Positions 5,817 to 8,812 of a stretch of DNA of 8,812 nt are shown piece by piece. This DNA comes from Gammaproteobacteria bacterium. GTDB taxonomy: Bacteria > Pseudomonadota > Gammaproteobacteria > SZUA-152. Numbering within the stretch: position 1 is the first letter of the stretch; every line of letters begins with the position of its first letter. The stretch lies in the NCBI GenBank assembly GCA_030599435.1, contig JAUVNZ010000048.1, positions 1-8,812 of the forward strand, written 5' to 3'. The notes below the pieces were generated by a model. The model was not told where the DNA came from. It saw only the letters and a program-made list of their open reading frames with translations, and did no database searches. A program made the translations under genes and the position numbers.

Positions 5817-6524
5817 TTATGTTGAGCCGAGGGTAGGTGAACTGTTATTGGGTTTTTGTGTATCAGAAACAATACAACCATCCACCATATGTAAACTGCG
5901 TATTGATCGCGCACCGAGTTCCGGATCGTGGGTAACTATCAGTAGAGTCATTCCCTTTTGGTTCAGTTCTTCCAATATAGTGACGACCTCCTTACCGGAG
6001 GCGCGATCCAGATTACCAGTGGGTTCATCAGCCAGGATAATCTGAGGTTCCATGACCGTCGCGCGAGCAATCGCCACACGTTGACGTTGTCCACCAGAGA
6101 GCTGATCAGGCCGGTGGCCAGCGCGATCATCGATACCCATGGCCGTTAACATTTTGCGCACTTTTTCATGCCTTTGTTCGGGGGGTATACCCGATAGGGT
6201 GAGAGGTAACTCAATATTTTGTGCGGCGGTCAGTCTGGGGACTAAATGGAAGAACTGGAACACGAAGCCGATGCGTTCGCGGCGGATACGCGCAAGTTTT
6301 TCGTCGCTTAATTCAGTAACATCTTCTCCTGCAAGACGATAGGTGCCACTGGTAGCATGATCGAGAAGACCGAGTAAATTGAGTAGTGTTGATTTACCAG
6401 AACCTGAAGGCCCCATAATGGAAACATATTCGCCTGGAGTTATATGTAGATTGATATCACGCAGGGCATGAACCTGTTGATCGCCGACAGGAAAGATGCG
6501 TTGGATATTTTCCAGCGTTATCAT
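5817..6524 (-). CDS. ABC transporter ATP-binding protein, MacB/LolD family, 235 aa
   Basis: A complete single nucleotide-binding domain. Visible motifs are Walker A GPSGSGKST (38-46), Q-loop Q90 in FVFQFFHLVP, signature LSGGQRQRVAIARA (142-155), Walker B IILADEPTGNLD (162-173) with catalytic Glu167, and switch His199 in IVTHD. The FVFQFFHLVP and ADEPTGNLD wording and the 235-residue length are typical of the MacB/LolD/FtsE-type branch. It would dimerise in the cytoplasm beneath the two permeases encoded just downstream and power their movement. The ~15 C-terminal residues (after IVSD) are polar and not conserved. The start lies 76 bp after the adaptor stop, with a moderate GAGA-type ribosome site. 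That spacer contains a 16 bp tandem repeat. Confidence 0.95.
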   Translation of the reverse strand: MITLENIQRIFPVGDQQVHALRDINLHITPGEYVSIMGPSGSGKSTLLNLLGLLDHATSGTYRLAGEDVTELSDEKLARIRRERIGFVFQFFHLVPRLTAAQNIELPLTLSGIPPEQRHEKVRKMLTAMGIDDRAGHRPDQLSGGQRQRVAIARATVMEPQIILADEPTGNLDRASGKEVVTILEELNQKGMTLLIVTHDPELGARSIRSLHMVDGCIVSDTQKPNNSSPTLGST

Positions 6525-6534
6525 GATGATGTCT

Positions 6535-6598
6535 CTGGTTGAATAAAGCCCTGGTTAAATAAATCTCAGGTTAAAAAAGTCTTAGATTAATTCAGGTC
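6535..6598. repeat. Degenerate 16 bp tandem repeat, about four units
   Basis: Units start at 6535 (CTGGTTGAATAAAGCC), 6551 (CTGGTTAAATAAATCT), 6567 (CAGGTTAAAAAAGTCT) and 6583 (TAGATTAATTCAGGTC). Neighbouring units 1-2 and 2-3 each agree at 13 of 16 positions; unit 4 agrees with unit 3 at 8 of 16. The repeat fills the adaptor-ATPase spacer almost exactly. It may be a protein-binding array, an internal processing or expression-tuning region, or only replication slippage. Confidence 0.55.
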
Positions 6599-6600
6599 AC

Positions 6601-7767
6601 CTATTCAGTTGTGACCAGTGCGCCAGCCTCAACACCTTTACGATCCAGGGTAACGACAACCTTGTCGCCTTCATTCAGGCCATTCGTGATTTCGGTCAAC
6701 TTCCAGTTGGATAAACCCGTTTCAACAGTACGTTCATGAAGCGTGTTGTCATCATCAGGAAGGACCAGTACGCGTGATTGTTTTTTGGTGCCAGCCAGTT
6801 CCATCGCCAATAGAGCTTCTGTTGGAATGCGCAATACATTATCACGTGTGTCCAGAATGATTTCGAGATCAGCGCTATAGCCTGGTAGTAGTCGAGAATA
6901 ATCTTCCGGATTGGTAAATACCGCTTCCACATCGACAGTGCGCGACTGTTTTTCTATTTCTAGCACATAAGGCGCGATACGCCTTACCTGTCCGGCAAAA
7001 CTTTCACCGGGAAAAGCATCCAGACTAATTCGTACTGGCATATCCATCTTTACAGAAGGCGCATCTACTTCATCAATAGGGGCGGATATATAAAGGCAAC
7101 TGTTATCGATGAGATCGATGGCGGGTGGTGTAGGAATGCCAGGAGGAGAGGGGGTGACAAACTCACCCAGCTCACCGTTAACTTCTGCCACTGTGCCATC
7201 AAATGGCGCGAGAACTACGGTGCGTTCTAATGTCTCCTGGATGACAGCAATTCGCGCATCGCTAACCCTGTTGGCGGCTTTCGCGGCCTTGCAGGCTGCT
7301 TCGCGGGCCTCTGCCTCACCTACAGCGCGATCTGTTTGTTCTTCAGAGGCGAGTTTTTGTTTGCGTAAACGTACCAGACGTTCGGCCTCTCGACGAGCCA
7401 CCTTGGCCACCACGCAGGCTTCCTGAGTGCGTGCTCGCGTTGCAGCCGATTCTTCTTTCGCAAACTTGATCTCGGCCACTATGTCGTGATTCCAGAGTTC
7501 TAATAACAACTGGCCTGATTTAACATGATCGCTTTGTGAAACAGGGAGTTTGGCGATCAAACCACCAACGGCGGGGGCGAGGTGCGCCCGTCGGCAGGCC
7601 TTAACGGTACCGGCTCGAGTATTGGAAGCTGTAGATTGTACGGAGCCGCGTTCAACAGCCTGAACCTTGACCAGAACAGGTTTGGGTTGCGACCAGTACC
7701 AACCAAGTGCGGCGCCTATGGCAAGCAATACTCCGATGATAATGATGCGTTTTAGGTGGTGAGTCAT
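6601..7767 (-). CDS. Periplasmic adaptor (HlyD/MacA-like membrane fusion protein), 388 aa
   Basis: One N-terminal membrane anchor (residues ~7-25, IIIIGVLLAIGAALGWYW) places the rest in the periplasm. It then shows the membrane-fusion-protein order: barrel-sandwich half (~55-95, APAVGGLIAKLPV), a long alpha-hairpin (~98-182) turning at KLASEEQTDRA (138-148), the second half-motif APFDGTVAEV (187-196), a beta-barrel (~225-305), and a membrane-proximal domain (~310-378). Such adaptors link inner-membrane MacB-type transporters to a TolC-like outer-membrane duct. A proline-rich loop (PSPPGIPTPP, 206-215) interrupts the second sandwich half and barrel. Four cysteines (58, 118, 159, 224) are unusual for a periplasmic protein; 118 and 159 sit at similar heights on the two hairpin arms. 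It is first in the operon; I see no strong Shine-Dalgarno. No outer-membrane partner is encoded here. Confidence 0.92.
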   Translation of the reverse strand: MTHHLKRIIIIGVLLAIGAALGWYWSQPKPVLVKVQAVERGSVQSTASNTRAGTVKACRRAHLAPAVGGLIAKLPVSQSDHVKSGQLLLELWNHDIVAEIKFAKEESAATRARTQEACVVAKVARREAERLVRLRKQKLASEEQTDRAVGEAEAREAACKAAKAANRVSDARIAVIQETLERTVVLAPFDGTVAEVNGELGEFVTPSPPGIPTPPAIDLIDNSCLYISAPIDEVDAPSVKMDMPVRISLDAFPGESFAGQVRRIAPYVLEIEKQSRTVDVEAVFTNPEDYSRLLPGYSADLEIILDTRDNVLRIPTEALLAMELAGTKKQSRVLVLPDDDNTLHERTVETGLSNWKLTEITNGLNEGDKVVVTLDRKGVEAGALVTTE

Positions 7768-7979
7768 ATACAGTCCGGTTATTCTTATTAGCTTCTGTCT
7801 GTCTTTCTACGAAAGGCCCTGGCTCTAATACTATTCTAGCTCAAAAAAAATAATCTTGTATTTTCAATTATTTATATAATTTTTTGTTAATATAAGGCCG
7901 ACGTCAAGGCGATGTTGCGTTAAAATACCCTCCTCTTTAAGTTTGTCTACCATCACGGTAGTTCCCCCGGATTTAATTC
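7768..7979. other. AT-rich divergent intergenic region (export operon / uup)
   Basis: This 212 bp region must carry promoters for both directions. The core at about 7840-7895 is very AT-rich. Possible -10 elements are TAGAAT on the minus strand (7838-7833) towards the adaptor and TAAAAT on the plus strand (7921-7926) towards uup, but neither has a good -35 at the right distance. Two small hairpins lie in the leaders: CTTTC/GAAAG with a 3-base loop (7803-7815) and CTACC/GGTAG with a 5-base loop (7947-7961). Neither is followed by a T-run. Confidence 0.4.
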
Positions 7980-8812
7980 ATGGCATTAGTAAAATTTGAT
8001 AGCGTTTCTCTGGCTTATGGTCATGTGGCCTTACTGGATCACGTAGATTTTCAGATCGAGCCCGGTGAGCGTGTTTGTCTGGTTGGTCGTAATGGTACGG
8101 GTAAATCCACCCTTATGCAGGTACTTAGAGGTGTGGTGCCCCCGGATGATGGCGAAGTCTGGCAGCAACAGGGTTTGCGTATAGCCTATTTAGCACAGGA
8201 GGTGCCGTCTGATTATTCTCAAACAGTGTTTGATGTGATTGCCGAAGGCTTAGAAGGCATGGGTAAGTTGCTTGCGGATTATCATCATGTGTTGTTGGAA
8301 CTGGAGACCGATTCATCCCCAGCACAACTGGATAAACTGGCAAAACTGCAACATGCTCTGGATGCTGAAGATGGCTGGCTGTTGGAGCAACGTGTAGAGA
8401 AAATTATTACCAAGCTTGAGTTGCCTGCAGATAAACCCTTATCAGAATTATCCGGTGGCCTTAAGCGTCGCGTGATGCTGGCGCAGGCTTTGGTGACGGA
8501 GCCGGATTTACTGTTGCTGGACGAACCGACTAATCACCTCGATCTGGCTGGTATTCAGTGGCTAGAAGAATTTTTACTTAGCTGGAATGGCAGTCTCCTC
8601 TTTATTACTCACGATCGTACTTTCCTGCAAAATCTTGCAACCCGTATTATCAGTCTGGATAGAGGTTGTTTGACCTCCTGGCCCGGCGATTACCAGAATT
8701 ATTTAATAAAAAGGGATGAGCAGCTTGCCATAGAGGCAGATCATAATGCCAAGTTTGATAAAAGACTGGCAAAAGAAGAAGTGTGGATTCGGCAGGGGAT
8801 TAAAGCACGGCG
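7980..8812 (+). CDS. uup: ABC-F ATPase Uup (5' part, runs off the window)
   Basis: 277 codons are visible and no stop occurs before the right edge. The first nucleotide-binding domain is complete: Walker A GRNGTGKS (36-43), signature LSGG (157-160), Walker B LLLLDEPTNHLD (177-188) with the NHLD wording characteristic of ABC-F proteins, and switch His211 in FITHDR. It then enters the inter-domain linker, where FDKRLAKEEVWIRQGIKAR closely matches E. coli Uup; this and the YHH segment near residue 101 separate it from EttA, YheS and YbiT. ABC-F proteins lack membrane domains; Uup is a soluble ATPase linked to ribosome function and to branched-DNA intermediates and transposon precise excision. 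Full family length is about 630-640 residues, so the second ATPase domain and C-terminal coiled coil lie outside. No clear Shine-Dalgarno precedes this ATG. The gene is divergent from the export operon. Confidence 0.93.
   Translation, partial: MALVKFDSVSLAYGHVALLDHVDFQIEPGERVCLVGRNGTGKSTLMQVLRGVVPPDDGEVWQQQGLRIAYLAQEVPSDYSQTVFDVIAEGLEGMGKLLADYHHVLLELETDSSPAQLDKLAKLQHALDAEDGWLLEQRVEKIITKLELPADKPLSELSGGLKRRVMLAQALVTEPDLLLLDEPTNHLDLAGIQWLEEFLLSWNGSLLFITHDRTFLQNLATRIISLDRGCLTSWPGDYQNYLIKRDEQLAIEADHNAKFDKRLAKEEVWIRQGIKAR

Noticed and set aside
5401..6342. Plus-strand open frames opposite permease 1 and the ATPase
   Set aside because: Antisense shadows of strongly conserved ABC genes; low-complexity Ser/Arg/Pro composition typical of antisense reading.
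7109..7426. Plus-strand 105-codon frame opposite the adaptor
   Set aside because: Ala/Ser/Arg-rich antisense of the alpha-hairpin coding region, with no support of its own.
7947..7961. Riboswitch or attenuator in the uup leader
   Set aside because: Only a 5 bp stem with a 5-base loop and no T-run or alternative pairing; too little to support regulation.
8125..8343. Minus-strand 72-codon frame inside uup
   Set aside because: Antisense to the conserved first ATPase domain of Uup.

Overview
The window looks like a chromosomal segment of a gammaproteobacterium with moderate GC. The best taxonomic evidence is the partial gene at the right edge, whose product tracks Escherichia coli Uup closely through its first 277 codons, together with MacB/LolD-style export genes typical of Gram-negative bacteria. 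Genus cannot be set from the sequence alone.

Layout, left to right. Positions 1-823 are a mobile-element graveyard. They hold an IS3-type left end, the first ~60 codons of an IS3-family OrfA that then runs into unrelated sequence, and a ~307 bp segment (396-702) bounded by 20 bp inverted repeats matching at 19 of 20 positions. No intact transposase and no convincing host gene are present. Next come two minus-strand genes: a small two-helix DUF2892-type membrane protein (824-1048) and a 485-residue protein (1204-2661) that joins a helix-turn-helix-like N-terminus and helical linker to a [2Fe-2S] ferredoxin domain and a flavin/NAD(P) reductase module. A PilZ-domain (c-di-GMP receptor type) gene is divergent from it at 2898-3320.

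Positions 3353-7767, all on the minus strand, form a four-gene export operon, transcribed in the order periplasmic adaptor, ATPase, permease 1, permease 2. It is a MacAB-like tripartite system in which the ATPase is a separate protein and the membrane part is two paralogous FtsX/MacB-type permeases. No outer-membrane channel gene is in the window, so a TolC-like partner would have to come from elsewhere. Divergent from the operon, across an AT-rich 212 bp spacer, the ABC-F ATPase gene uup starts at 7980 and runs off the right edge.

The export genes plausibly act as one machine: ATP hydrolysis by the MacB/LolD-like ATPase drives conformational change in the permease pair, and the adaptor bridges to an outer-membrane exit. 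The redox protein and PilZ gene share a 236 bp divergent intergenic region, but a functional link is only a guess. The most unusual item is the HTH-ferredoxin-reductase fusion, whose flavin-binding motif departs from the family norm. I see no rRNA, tRNA or CRISPR.
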